From Microbacterium pseudoresistens (GTDB lineage Bacteria > Actinomycetota > Actinomycetes > Actinomycetales > Microbacteriaceae): a stretch of DNA of 64,000 bases. Of the stretch, positions 26,578 to 35,778 are shown one piece after another. Each line of letters starts with the position of its first letter. The stretch's first letter is position 1. The position numbers were made by a program, and so were the translations under genes. The stretch is taken from the NCBI RefSeq assembly GCF_013409745.1, contig NZ_JACCBH010000001.1, forward strand, positions 806,001-870,000, read 5' to 3'. The notes under the pieces are model-generated. The model did not search any database and was not told the origin of the DNA. It saw only the letters and a list, made by a program, of their open reading frames with translations.

Positions 26578-27753
26578 CTACAGCTCGCCGGGGCGCATCG
26601 CCTCGGCGTCGATGGCGCGGATGATCCGCTGCGCCGCGGTGTCGACCGGCGGCTCGCCGGCGCCGCGGCGGGAGCGACGCGGCGCGTAGACGACGAGCGA
26701 ATGGAAGACGAATCGCACGAAGAACGCGGCCACGAGCGAGAGCGCCGCGGCGAGGATGCTGGAGAGGTGCCACGTCTCGACCATGAAGGCGAGCACGGGG
26801 ATGCGCACCGCCGCCTCAACGTTGTTGAACGCGAACGAGGTGGCGAAGCGCACGGGCAGACGTGATGCACCCTCGCGCATGTCGGCGAAGACGAACCGCT
26901 CCTGCAGCACGAAGTTGCCGATGATCGTCGCCTCGGCCGCCACGATCGCCGCCCACACGTACGGCACGCCCAGCTCGGTGAGCGCCCACATGATCGCGAG
27001 GTTGGCGACCGCGCCCAGCGCGCCGATGAGGGCGAACAGCGACATCTTGCCGAAGCGCAGGCGCGACAGGTGCATCAGGAACGTCGTTCCCTGACGGAAC
27101 GTGGCCTTCGAGGTGCCGTGCAGCCGCGCGGCGAAGGCCATCGGCACCTCGGCCACCCGCAACTCGGAGCGCACGAGGATCTCGAGCAGGATCTTGAATC
27201 CGTTCGGCTTGAGCGCGGCCGGGTCGATCCGGCGGCGATCGACGAGGAAGAACCCCGTCATCGGGTCGGAACTGCGCGCCAGGCGCTTGGGGAACATCGC
27301 CTTGGTCAGCAGCGTCGCCGCGCGGGAGAGCCCGAACCGCACCGCGGTGCCCAGCCCTGCGCTGTCGCCGCCGCCGATGTAGCGCGAGGCGGCGACGACA
27401 TCCGCCCCGCCCTCGTCGTACCGCTCCAGCAGGGCGCGCAAGAGCTCGGGGGGATGCTGCAGATCACCGTCCATGACGATGCACACGTCGTGGGATGCTG
27501 CGCCCAGCCCCGCCACGACGGCGCCGCCGAGACCTCCGTCGGGCCGTTCGCGATGGAGCACGCGCACGGGAAGCTCGGCGTCGACGGCTGCCTCGCGCAC
27601 GGCGTCGGGGGTGCCGTCGGTGCTGTCGTCGACGAAGAGGATCTCGGCCTCGAGCCCCGCGAGCGCGGCGCTGGATCGCCGCACGACCTCGGCGACGTTG
27701 TCGCGCTCATTGAAGGTGGGGACGATGACCGTCACCGCCGTCGGCGCGCGCAT
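26578..27753 (-). CDS. GT2 polyprenol-phosphate sugar transferase fused to a GtrA-like membrane domain
   Basis: This 391-residue protein has an N-terminal GT-A glycosyltransferase of the dolichol-phosphate mannosyltransferase type (TVIVPTFNERDNV, then the VMDGDLQHP metal motif near residue 95). About four membrane helices follow in a GtrA-like C-terminal domain (MSLFALIGALGAVANLAIMW onward). Such fusions load a sugar onto polyprenyl phosphate and help move it across the membrane for wall-polymer or protein glycosylation. ATG 27753 has GGGAGGACGGAGC upstream. Confidence 0.86.
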   Translation of the reverse strand: MRAPTAVTVIVPTFNERDNVAEVVRRSSAALAGLEAEILFVDDSTDGTPDAVREAAVDAELPVRVLHRERPDGGLGGAVVAGLGAASHDVCIVMDGDLQHPPELLRALLERYDEGGADVVAASRYIGGGDSAGLGTAVRFGLSRAATLLTKAMFPKRLARSSDPMTGFFLVDRRRIDPAALKPNGFKILLEILVRSELRVAEVPMAFAARLHGTSKATFRQGTTFLMHLSRLRFGKMSLFALIGALGAVANLAIMWALTELGVPYVWAAIVAAEATIIGNFVLQERFVFADMREGASRLPVRFATSFAFNNVEAAVRIPVLAFMVETWHLSSILAAALSLVAAFFVRFVFHSLVVYAPRRSRRGAGEPPVDTAAQRIIRAIDAEAMRPGEL

Positions 27754-27898
27754 GCTCCGTCCTCCCCGCGTCGTGCCTCGACGCCCGGGTTTCATCGTGC
27801 CATGTCTTGTTCGGGCTCACCTGCGAGCTCCGTGCAGGGAAGGAGCGATCTCGACGGTTTCGCGGCCACCGCACTGTCGACGGCTCTACCCTGGAATC

Positions 27899-28162
27899 AT
27901 GAGCACTCCCGATTCCTCGACAATCACGATGTTCGGCGCCGAGTGGTGCCGCGACTGCCGCCGCACCAAGGCGCAGCTGGACTCCCTAGGCGTCGAGTAC
28001 ACCTACGTCGACCTCGTCGCCGATCCCTCGGCCGCCGACATCGCCAAGGAGATCTCGGGTCGCACGAACATCCCGGTCGTCGTGTACCCCGACTCGTCCC
28101 ATCACGTCGAACCGTCGAATGCCGACGTCGAGTCGAAGCTGCGCGAGCTCTCCCTCATCTGA
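27899..28162 (+). CDS. Mycoredoxin/glutaredoxin-like protein
   Basis: This 87-residue thioredoxin-fold protein has the active site WCRDC (residues 16-20), followed by the cis-proline segment NIPVVVYP. It has the size and form of the mycothiol-dependent mycoredoxins of Actinobacteria, which reduce protein-mycothiol mixed disulfides. The use of mycothiol is inferred from lineage. Confidence 0.87.
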   Translation: MSTPDSSTITMFGAEWCRDCRRTKAQLDSLGVEYTYVDLVADPSAADIAKEISGRTNIPVVVYPDSSHHVEPSNADVESKLRELSLI

Positions 28163-28245
28163 CGCCGGCCGGACTCGGGCTCATCTGCTCCCGGCCGCAC
28201 TCACGCTCGATCTCGCCCGCCCCGGAGCGCCGATACACTGGCGCG

Positions 28246-29646
28246 ATGAGCATCGACGCTCGACCCGAACGAGCATCCTCACGCCTTCGCGCCACGACGA
28301 TCGCGCGGTACGCCGCCGGTTCCGTCGGCACCGGCGGATACGCGACCCTTCCGGGGCTGGTCCTCACCTACTTCCTCACCGACAACCTCGGGGTCACGGC
28401 ACTGCTGGCCGGCATCATCGTCACCGCCGCCAAGGTGTGGGACGTCGTGATCGACCCGGTCATCGGAGCCGCCTCCGATCGGGCGCTGGCCCGCACCGGG
28501 CACCGACGCGGGATGATGGTGGCCGGCGCCTTCACGCTGCCGGTGTTCTTCGCCCTCACCTTCGCCGTGCCGCCCGCGTTCGGTCCCGTCGCGGGAGCGA
28601 TCTGCGTGCTCGCGGCGTTCCTGGCCACCGCCACGGCGTTCAGCATCTTCCAGGTGCCGTACGTCGCCCTGCCCGCGGAGCTGACTCCGAGCTACGACGA
28701 GCGCACGCGACTGCTGAGCTGGCGCGTGATCGCCCTCACCGCGGCGATCCTCCTCTTCGGCGCGGGCGGCCCGGAGCTGCGCAGGCTCACCGGCGACCCC
28801 GTCACGGGGTACCTGGTCATGGGCATCGTGGCCGGACTCGTCATCGGGCTCGGGATGCTGGTGGCCTCGCGCTCCGACGAGCGCACGCCGATCTCCGATC
28901 CCGGCGAGCCCTCGGCCGCCACGATCGCCGACTCCACCCCGGGGATCCGCGAGCAGTACGCCGCCGGAATCGCGACCCTGCGCCGCTCCGCGCCATTCCG
29001 CTCCCTGCTGGCGACGTTCCTGCTGCAGGCGCTCGCGACCGGCACCATGCTCGCCGGCGCTCAGTACGTCGCGACCTGGGTACTGCATTCCGAGAGCGCC
29101 GTGACGCTGCTCTTCGTGGCGCTCGTCGGCCCCGCCCTCATCGCCACTCCGCTGTGGGAGCGGCTCTCGCGCCGCACCGGCAAGGAGCGCGCGTTCACCC
29201 TCGCCTCGATCCTGTTCCTGATCGCTGCGACGAGTATCGCGGCCGCGATCTGGACGCCCGGAGCGTGGATCTATGCATCCGTCGCCGTCGCCGGCATCGC
29301 CTACGCAGGCCTGCAGGCCCTGCCCATGGCGATGCTGCCCGACGTGATCTCTCACGACGAACGCCGCCACGGCCCCGGCCGGGCCGGCACGTTCACGGGC
29401 GTCTGGACGGCGGGCGAGACCGTCGGGTTCGCGCTCGGGGCGACGATCGTGGCGGGTGTGCTCGCGCTGACGGGATACGTGTCCCGCGTCGCCGGCGAGG
29501 CGAGCACCCAGCCGCCGGGCGCCGTGACGGGCATAGTCATCTGCTTCAGCATCGTTCCCGCCGTGCTGCTCGTGCTCAGCCTGCTCACCCTCTCGCGCTA
29601 CCGTCTTCGCCGCGCCGACATCGACGGGCTCCCTGCTGGCGAGTGA
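28246..29646 (+). CDS. MFS transporter, glycoside-pentoside-hexuronide (MFS_2) type
   Basis: This 466-residue protein has about twelve membrane helices. KVWDVVIDPVIGAASDRAL is the MelB/GPH signature loop after helix 2, and ALPMAMLPDVISHDERRHG resembles the second conserved MFS_2 loop. Family members import sugars or glycosides with a cation. It lies 83 bp downstream of the mycoredoxin gene. The substrate is unknown. Confidence 0.83.
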   Translation: MSIDARPERASSRLRATTIARYAAGSVGTGGYATLPGLVLTYFLTDNLGVTALLAGIIVTAAKVWDVVIDPVIGAASDRALARTGHRRGMMVAGAFTLPVFFALTFAVPPAFGPVAGAICVLAAFLATATAFSIFQVPYVALPAELTPSYDERTRLLSWRVIALTAAILLFGAGGPELRRLTGDPVTGYLVMGIVAGLVIGLGMLVASRSDERTPISDPGEPSAATIADSTPGIREQYAAGIATLRRSAPFRSLLATFLLQALATGTMLAGAQYVATWVLHSESAVTLLFVALVGPALIATPLWERLSRRTGKERAFTLASILFLIAATSIAAAIWTPGAWIYASVAVAGIAYAGLQALPMAMLPDVISHDERRHGPGRAGTFTGVWTAGETVGFALGATIVAGVLALTGYVSRVAGEASTQPPGAVTGIVICFSIVPAVLLVLSLLTLSRYRLRRADIDGLPAGE

Positions 29647-29726
29647 GGCGCCGCGCGCGAGCACGCGCACGCAGACTCGGCACGGCCCACGCGCGTAGGC
29701 TGACACCACGCTCTTGAGGAGGACCG

Positions 29727-31445
29727 ATGCCCACCGCCCTGGCCGAAGACCTGCGCGCACCTCTGGATGCCGCGATCGCCGAACTCGAGACGGGTTCGGG
29801 GTCGTGGGCCGCGATGAGTCCGGCCCAGCGCGTCACCCTGCTGCGCGGCGTGCGCCGGAGCGTCGCCGGAGTCTCCCGGAAGTGGGCGCGGGTCGCCGCC
29901 GACTCCAAGCAGCTCCCCGCCGGGCACCCGCTGCGCGGCGAGGAATGGCTCAGCGGCCCGTACGGCACCCTCGGCGCGCTGGATGCGTACATCGAGACGC
30001 TCGATCGCCTCGCCGAAGGACGCAACCCGCTCGACGGGGTGCGCATCGACAGCGCACCCGGCGATCGCACGCGCATCCATGCCTTCCCGCTCACCGCGTC
30101 GGATCGCATCCTGCTCTCCGGCTTCACGGGTGAGGTGTGGCTGCGCCCGGGGACGACGCCCGGGGATGCCCGTGCGCGCGCCGGCCTCGCGCAGCGCCGA
30201 CCCGCCGAGGGCGGCGTCGGGCTCGTGCTCGGTGCAGGGAACGTCACCTCCATCCCGGTGCTCGATGTGCTCTACGAGCTGCTGGCCCACGACCGCGTCG
30301 CCATCCTCAAGCTCAACCCGACGCAGGATCCGCTGCTGCCCGTCTTCGAGAAGGCCCTCGCGCCGTTGATGGCCGCGGGTCTGCTGCGCATCGTGCGCGG
30401 CGGCGGCGATGTCGGCGCGTACCTCACCGGCCATCCGCGGATCGCGCACGTGCACATCACGGGCTCTGCTCCCACGTTCGACGCGATCGTCTGGGGCACC
30501 GGCGCGGCCGGCAAGCGACGCCGCCGCGAGAACCGCCCCCAGTTGAAGAAGCCGATCACCGCCGAGCTCGGCGGGGTCTCGCCGATCATCGTCGTGCCCG
30601 GCGAGTGGAGCGAGGCCGACCTGCGCTATCAGGCCGAGCATGTGGCGACCATGCGCCTGCAGAACTGCGGCCACAACTGCATCGCCGGCCAGGTCGTGAT
30701 CCTCTCGGCAGACTGGCCGCAGCGTGCGCAGTTCCTCACCGAGCTGCGGCGGGCGTACGCCACGGCCCCAGAGCGCCCGCTGTGGTATCCGCACGCCGAC
30801 GAGCGGATGCGGCAGGCCGCCGAGTCCTATCCGGACGCGCTCGTGCTGGCCGACCGGCTGCTCGTGGAGATCGGGCCCGACGACGATCCCTCTGCTCTGG
30901 AGAACACGGAGTACTTCGCCCCCGTGCTCGGCGTCGTCTCCCTTCCCGGCTCCGGCCAGGGCTTCCTCGATGCCGCCGTGAGCCACGCCAACGACCGCCT
31001 GCAAGGCACGCTCGGCGCGAACGTGCTCGTCGACCCCGCCACCGAGCACGCCCTCGGCGACGACTTCACCCGCGCGATCGCCGAGCTGCGCTACGGCTCC
31101 ATCGCGATCAACACCTGGACCGCGTTCGGCTTCATCGCACCGACGATGACCTGGGGGGCCTTCCCGGGAGGCACGATCGCCGACGTCGGCAGCGGGATCG
31201 GCGTCGTGCACAACGCCCTGCTCCTCGGCGACGTCGAACGCTCGGTCGTGCGCGGACCGTTCCGCCCGTTGCCGCGTTCGCTGGGCGCCTGGCGAGACGG
31301 CGGACGGTTCACGATCCTGCCCAAGCCACCGTGGTTCGTCTCGTCACGTACGGGAACCGAGGTGAGCGAAGGCCTCACCCGCTTCCGCGCCCGCGGCGGC
31401 GTGCTCGCCCTGATGCGCACGCTGATCCAGGCGATGCGCGCCTGA
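29727..31445 (+). CDS. Aldehyde dehydrogenase-superfamily protein
   Basis: This 572-residue member is longer than classical ALDH (about 490). A 140-residue N-terminal region precedes the Rossmann part (GGVGLVLGAGNVTSIPVL). The general-base element is AELGGVSPIIV; the probable nucleophile lies in LQNCGHNCIAGQ near residue 313. ENTEYFAPVLGVV and the closing TWGAFPGG are further ALDH features. The GxGxxG-like loop and length suggest one of the less-studied ALDH branches acting on large or acyl aldehydes. GAGGAGGACCG precedes the ATG region. Confidence 0.8.
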   Translation: MPTALAEDLRAPLDAAIAELETGSGSWAAMSPAQRVTLLRGVRRSVAGVSRKWARVAADSKQLPAGHPLRGEEWLSGPYGTLGALDAYIETLDRLAEGRNPLDGVRIDSAPGDRTRIHAFPLTASDRILLSGFTGEVWLRPGTTPGDARARAGLAQRRPAEGGVGLVLGAGNVTSIPVLDVLYELLAHDRVAILKLNPTQDPLLPVFEKALAPLMAAGLLRIVRGGGDVGAYLTGHPRIAHVHITGSAPTFDAIVWGTGAAGKRRRRENRPQLKKPITAELGGVSPIIVVPGEWSEADLRYQAEHVATMRLQNCGHNCIAGQVVILSADWPQRAQFLTELRRAYATAPERPLWYPHADERMRQAAESYPDALVLADRLLVEIGPDDDPSALENTEYFAPVLGVVSLPGSGQGFLDAAVSHANDRLQGTLGANVLVDPATEHALGDDFTRAIAELRYGSIAINTWTAFGFIAPTMTWGAFPGGTIADVGSGIGVVHNALLLGDVERSVVRGPFRPLPRSLGAWRDGGRFTILPKPPWFVSSRTGTEVSEGLTRFRARGGVLALMRTLIQAMRA

Positions 31446-31472
31446 CCGGCCCGCGGGCCATCTCCGATCGGC

Positions 31473-32354
31473 CTACAGGTCGCCGCCGGCCACCGAGAAC
31501 GTGTCGCAGCGTTCGAGTCCGAACTTGTACCCGGTGGCGAACCACCGCATTCGCTGCTCGCTGGAACCGTGGGTCCAGCTCTCCGGGTTGGTGAAACCCG
31601 ACATCTGCTGGATGTGGTCGTCGCCGACCGCCGCGGCCGCGTTCACCGCATCCTCCAGCTCCTTCTCGGTCGGAGCCTTCATGTAGGGCTGGCCGTTGTC
31701 GTCTTTCTGCTCTGCCATGTCGGCGATGAACGCGCCCGCGTAGCAGTCGGCCTGCAGCTCGGTGCGCACGCCGTTGCTCTCCGGCCCGGTGCCGTTGTTC
31801 GGGTGCGCGGACATGATGCCGGTGATGTTCTGGATGTGGTGGCCGTACTCGTGGGAGAGGATGTACACCTGCGCGAGTGCGCCCGCCGAGGCCCCGAAGC
31901 GCTGACGCAGCAGGTCGAAGAAGGTCGGATCGATGTACACGCCCTCGTCGGGCGGGCAGTAGAACGGACCGACCTGATTCGACGCCGTGCCGCACGGGGT
32001 GGGGGTGGAACCGTCCACGACCGTGAGCGTCGGTGCACGGTAGCCCTGCACCTGCGCCGCCCAGAAGTCGTCGAGCACGAGCGAGGTCGAGGCGATGCGG
32101 CAGTCGTCGCGCTCGTTGGCGTCGGCGCCGGTCTCGCACTGCGCGATGACCGATCCGTTCGTCGACTGCGAGCCGCCCGCAGGGGCGGCCTGTCCGCCGC
32201 CGAAGAAACCGGAGAGGTCGACGCCGGTGAACATGTTGAGCAGCATCACGGCGATGGCGCCCACGCCGACGACGCTGCCGCCCGCGATCGCTGCATTGCG
32301 ACCGCGGCGGCGGGCCTTGTTCTCGCTGACGTCGGCGTTCGGGTTGAAAGTCAT
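31473..32354 (-). CDS. YpfJ-type neutral zinc metallopeptidase (membrane-anchored)
   Basis: This 293-residue protein has a short basic N-terminus, one membrane helix (about 22-42) and a zinc-peptidase domain. The domain contains VYILSHEYGHHIQNITG (an HExxH-type HEYGH) and a later ELQADCYAGAF, the typical second ligand region of the UPF0042/YpfJ group. Its target is unknown. The start at 32354 was chosen over an upstream in-frame option that lacks an RBS. Confidence 0.88.
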   Translation of the reverse strand: MTFNPNADVSENKARRRGRNAAIAGGSVVGVGAIAVMLLNMFTGVDLSGFFGGGQAAPAGGSQSTNGSVIAQCETGADANERDDCRIASTSLVLDDFWAAQVQGYRAPTLTVVDGSTPTPCGTASNQVGPFYCPPDEGVYIDPTFFDLLRQRFGASAGALAQVYILSHEYGHHIQNITGIMSAHPNNGTGPESNGVRTELQADCYAGAFIADMAEQKDDNGQPYMKAPTEKELEDAVNAAAAVGDDHIQQMSGFTNPESWTHGSSEQRMRWFATGYKFGLERCDTFSVAGGDL

Positions 32355-32421
32355 GGGATGAGAGTACCGTCGCCGGGCCGGGCACGGGGAGACTCCCCCC
32401 GACGGGGAATAGTCTCGACCC

Positions 32422-33411
32422 ATGACCACGACGATCACGATCACCGGTGCCGGCGGGCAGATCGGCTACGCATTGCTGTTCCGCATCGCGGCGGGCGACA
32501 TGCTCGGCCCCGACGAGCACGTGCGGTTGCGGCTCCTCGAGATCCCCGCAGGGCTGGGGGCGGCCGAGGGCGCAGCCCTCGAACTGCAGGACGGCGCGTT
32601 CCCTCTGCTCGACGACGTGGAGGTCACCGACGATCCGGCCGTCGGCTTCGCCGGCGCCGACCACGCTCTGCTCGTGGGCTCACGACCGCGCGGGCCCGGC
32701 ATGGAACGCGGCGACCTGCTCGCGGCGAACGGGGCGATCTTCGGTCCGCAGGGTGCGGCCATCGCGGCGAACGCCGCCTCGGGCGTACGCGTGACGGTGG
32801 TCGGCAACCCCGCGAACACGAACGCCCTCATCGCCGCGGCCGCCGCCGACGGAGTGCCCGCCGAGCAGTTCAGCGCTCTCACCCGCCTGGACGAGAACCG
32901 CGCCCGCGCGCAGCTCGCCGCAGCGCTCGAGGTGCCGGTGGCCTCGGTCCGCCGCGTGCCGATCTGGGGAAACCACTCCGCGACGCAGTTCCCCGACGTC
33001 GGTCACGCGCTCATCGACGGGCGCCCCGCCGCGGATGCTCTGGCCGCACGCGTGGGCGACGTCGACGCCTGGCTGGGCGAGACGTTCATCCCCCGCGTCG
33101 CGGGGCGCGGCGCCGAGATCATCTCCGTGCGCGGGTCGTCGTCGGTGGCCTCTGCTGCCAGCGCGACGATCGACCACGTGCGCTCCTGGGCGCTCGGCAC
33201 CGACGACTGGACGAGCGCCGGTGTCGTCTCGCACGGCGAGTACGGCGTACCCGAGGGGCTCATCTGCTCCTTCCCCGTGGAGTCCGTCGCCGGCCGCTGG
33301 CGCATCGTGGAGGGTCTGCAGCCGGATGCGGGGGCACGCACGCGCATCGATGCCTCCGTCGCCGAGCTCGTGGATGAGCGCGACGCCGTGCGCCGGCTCG
33401 GGCTGATCTGA
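32422..33411 (+). CDS. mdh: Malate dehydrogenase, NAD-dependent
   Basis: This 329-residue TCA-cycle enzyme interconverts malate and oxaloacetate. The N-terminal [17 protein letters not shown] binds [11 protein letters not shown] and [14 protein letters not shown] carry substrate-binding residues, and [11 protein letters not shown] contains the catalytic histidine. The expected substrate arginine loop reads [15 protein letters not shown]. It is divergent from the zinc peptidase. Confidence 0.95.
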   Translation: MTTTITITGAGGQIGYALLFRIAAGDMLGPDEHVRLRLLEIPAGLGAAEGAALELQDGAFPLLDDVEVTDDPAVGFAGADHALLVGSRPRGPGMERGDLLAANGAIFGPQGAAIAANAASGVRVTVVGNPANTNALIAAAAADGVPAEQFSALTRLDENRARAQLAAALEVPVASVRRVPIWGNHSATQFPDVGHALIDGRPAADALAARVGDVDAWLGETFIPRVAGRGAEIISVRGSSSVASAASATIDHVRSWALGTDDWTSAGVVSHGEYGVPEGLICSFPVESVAGRWRIVEGLQPDAGARTRIDASVAELVDERDAVRRLGLI

Positions 33412-33571
33412 ACGGCTGCCTCTTTGAACGCCGTCTCGGCATCCGCCCCGGCCCTCCTCCCCGGGGCGCGGTCATCGCGCCTGCAGCAGCGCTGACGCAC
33501 TGTCCACAACGCACGAGGCGGATGCCCCGATGTCGGCGGTTCAGGGCAGAATGGATGGCGGAGGTTCGGCG

Positions 33572-34039
33572 ATGAGCGAGAAGACGCACACCGGGGCATC
33601 GGCGATGCACGACGAGGCTGCGACGAGTCCGCTGCATCTGCCGCATCCCGCCGCAGAGTGCCCGAAGTGCTTCACGCAGCTTCAGGACAACCGCAACTGG
33701 TGGTCGGCCCGGCCCGAGGGCTCACGTCTCGTCGGCCTCGTCGTCGCACGCGACGGCATGCCGTCAGTCGTCGAGCAGCGCGAAGACCTCACCCGCTTCG
33801 GCGTTCCCATCGAGGGGTTCCGCCATCCGGCCCCTGACATCCTGGAGAGCTGGAACGACCGGATCGCCCGGCTCATCGACACCCTCACCGCCGGTGATGT
33901 GCTCGTCGTGGCGAACGTGCACGCGCTCGGCCGCGACACCGACGAAGAGGCCCGCACCGTGGCGGCGCTGCGCCGGCACGGTGTGATCGTGAAGGTGCTC
34001 GCGCACCACGCGCATCACCTCGCCGACATCGCCCGCTGA
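33572..34039 (+). CDS. Resolvase N-domain-like protein without catalytic serine
   Basis: This 155-residue protein resembles the catalytic fold of serine recombinases in its second half (DTLTAGDVLVVANVHALGRD, then EARTVAALRRHGVIVKVL). The first strand reads LVGLVVARDGMPSVVEQ, where active resolvases have the VSTxxQ serine; no serine is there. There is no DNA-binding C-terminal domain. A CPKC pair near residue 29 might bind metal. The ATG at 33572 follows GGAGG by eight bases. It may be a non-catalytic regulator; recombination is unlikely. Confidence 0.65.
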   Translation: MSEKTHTGASAMHDEAATSPLHLPHPAAECPKCFTQLQDNRNWWSARPEGSRLVGLVVARDGMPSVVEQREDLTRFGVPIEGFRHPAPDILESWNDRIARLIDTLTAGDVLVVANVHALGRDTDEEARTVAALRRHGVIVKVLAHHAHHLADIAR

Positions 34040-34060
34040 CGCCGACGACCGGGCCCGCGC

Positions 34061-35104
34061 TCAGGCGAAGGTAGCCGCGTCGATGACGAAGCGGAACCGA
34101 ACGTCCGAGGCGAGCACACGCTCGTAGGCGACGTTGATGTCGGCGGCGCCGATGACCTCGATCTCGGCGGCGATGCCGTGCTCAGCGCAGAAGTCGAGCA
34201 TCTCCTGCGTCTCGGCGATCCCGCCGATGTTCGATCCCGCCAGCGAACGGCGCCCGCCGATGAGCTGCGCGACGTCGACGCTCATCGGCTCGGGCGGAAG
34301 GCCCACGCATACCATCGTGCCGTCGATGTCGAGCAGGCGCAGGTAGGCGCTGAAGTCGAGCGGGGCGCTGACCGTGTTGAGGATCACATCGAACGAGTGC
34401 CGCAGCGAGCGGAACGTCTCAGGGTCGCTCGTGGCGAGGTAGCGGTCGGCACCGAGTCGAAGGCCGACGTCTTTCTTCGAGAGCGTCTGCGACAACACGG
34501 TCACCTCGGCGCCCAGGGCGTGCGCGATCTGCACGCCCATGTGTCCGAGGCCGCCGAGTCCGACCACCGCGACGCGTGAACCCGGTCCGACGTTCCAATG
34601 CCGCAGCGGCGAGTAGGTGGTGATGCCCGCGCACAGAAGGGGCGCTGCGCGGTCGAGGGGGATCGAGTCGGGGATGCGCAGCACGAACGCCTCGGTGACG
34701 ACGACCTGCTGCGAGTATCCGCCCTGGGTGATCGTGCCGTCGCGGTCGACCGCACCGTACGTGCCGACGGCGCGTTCGCGGCAGTGCTGCTCCAGGCCGC
34801 GACGGCAGGCATCGCACTGCCCGCACGAATTGACCAGACAGCCGACGCCCACGCGGTCACCGACCGCGAACCGGGTGACCTCGTCGCCGACCGCCGAGAC
34901 GATGCCCGCGATCTCGTGCCCGGGTGTGAGCGGGTACTGCTGCGGCCCCCAGTCGCCGCGCACGGTGTGGATGTCGGAGTGGCAGATGCCCGCGAAGACG
35001 ATGTCGATCACGACGTCGAGCGGGCCCGGATCACGGCGCGTGACGGTGGTCCGTTCGAGGGGCGCGCCCTCGGCGGGAGCGGCGAAGGCGGAGACGACGG
35101 ACAT
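34061..35104 (-). CDS. Zinc-dependent alcohol dehydrogenase (cinnamyl-alcohol/YahK-like)
   Basis: This 347-residue medium-chain dehydrogenase reduces aldehydes or oxidises alcohols with NAD(P). Catalytic zinc ligands are C41 (GICHSDIH) and H63-E64 (PGHE). Structural zinc cysteines are C94, C97, C100 and C108. The cofactor loop [11 protein letters not shown] lies near residue 180. This fits the NADP-dependent broad-range aldehyde reductases. It stands as a single gene. Confidence 0.92.
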   Translation of the reverse strand: MSVVSAFAAPAEGAPLERTTVTRRDPGPLDVVIDIVFAGICHSDIHTVRGDWGPQQYPLTPGHEIAGIVSAVGDEVTRFAVGDRVGVGCLVNSCGQCDACRRGLEQHCRERAVGTYGAVDRDGTITQGGYSQQVVVTEAFVLRIPDSIPLDRAAPLLCAGITTYSPLRHWNVGPGSRVAVVGLGGLGHMGVQIAHALGAEVTVLSQTLSKKDVGLRLGADRYLATSDPETFRSLRHSFDVILNTVSAPLDFSAYLRLLDIDGTMVCVGLPPEPMSVDVAQLIGGRRSLAGSNIGGIAETQEMLDFCAEHGIAAEIEVIGAADINVAYERVLASDVRFRFVIDAATFA

Positions 35105-35177
35105 GGTCCTCCTCGATGATCAGCCGGCGGATCACCGGCTTCTTCATCCTAAGGACGCGCGGAGTCGGGGGCTTCGA

Positions 35178-35741
35178 TCAGTTCGCGCGCCAGCATCCGA
35201 CGATGTGGTCGTCGACCATGCCCGTCGACTGCATGAGCGCGTACATCGTCGTGGGCCCCACGAAGCGGAACCCGCGGGCCCGCAGCGCTTTGCTCATCGC
35301 CACCGACTCGAGCGTCGTCGCAGGGATCTCGGTCATGCTCTGCGGACGAGCCCTCCGGCCCCGCGGCGCGAACGACCACATCAGTGCGTCCAGCTCACCG
35401 TCGGCCATCGCGTCGACGAGACGAGCGTTGCCGATCGCCGCCTCGATCTTCGCGCGATTGCGGATGATGCCGGCATCGGCCATGAGCCGGTCGACGTCGC
35501 CCTCGTCGAATCGAGCGACGACCGAAGGGTCGAAGCCCGCGAACACCTCGCGGAACCGGGGCCTCTTGCGCAGGATCGTGATCCAGGAGAGCCCGGCCTG
35601 GAAGCCCTCCAGCGTCATCTTCTCGTACAGCGCGCGGTCCCCGTGCAGCGCGACGCCCCACTCCTCGTCGTGGTAGCGGCGGTACTCCGGGTCGTCCCCC
35701 GCCCAGGCGCAGCGGGTCCGGTCGTCGGCGGCGATCGTCAT
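35178..35741 (-). CDS. tag: DNA-3-methyladenine glycosylase I
   Basis: This 187-residue base-excision repair enzyme removes 3-methyladenine. It shows the family N-terminus RCAWAGDDPEYRRYHDEEWG, then FQAGLSWITILRKRP and FVGPTTMYALMQSTGMVDDH. The zinc ligands are the N-terminal Cys, the C-terminal His and the Cys of VGCW. Confidence 0.94.
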   Translation of the reverse strand: MTIAADDRTRCAWAGDDPEYRRYHDEEWGVALHGDRALYEKMTLEGFQAGLSWITILRKRPRFREVFAGFDPSVVARFDEGDVDRLMADAGIIRNRAKIEAAIGNARLVDAMADGELDALMWSFAPRGRRARPQSMTEIPATTLESVAMSKALRARGFRFVGPTTMYALMQSTGMVDDHIVGCWRAN

Positions 35742-35778
35742 GGCGCCAGCGTAGGGGTCGCCGCCGACATCGACCGCG

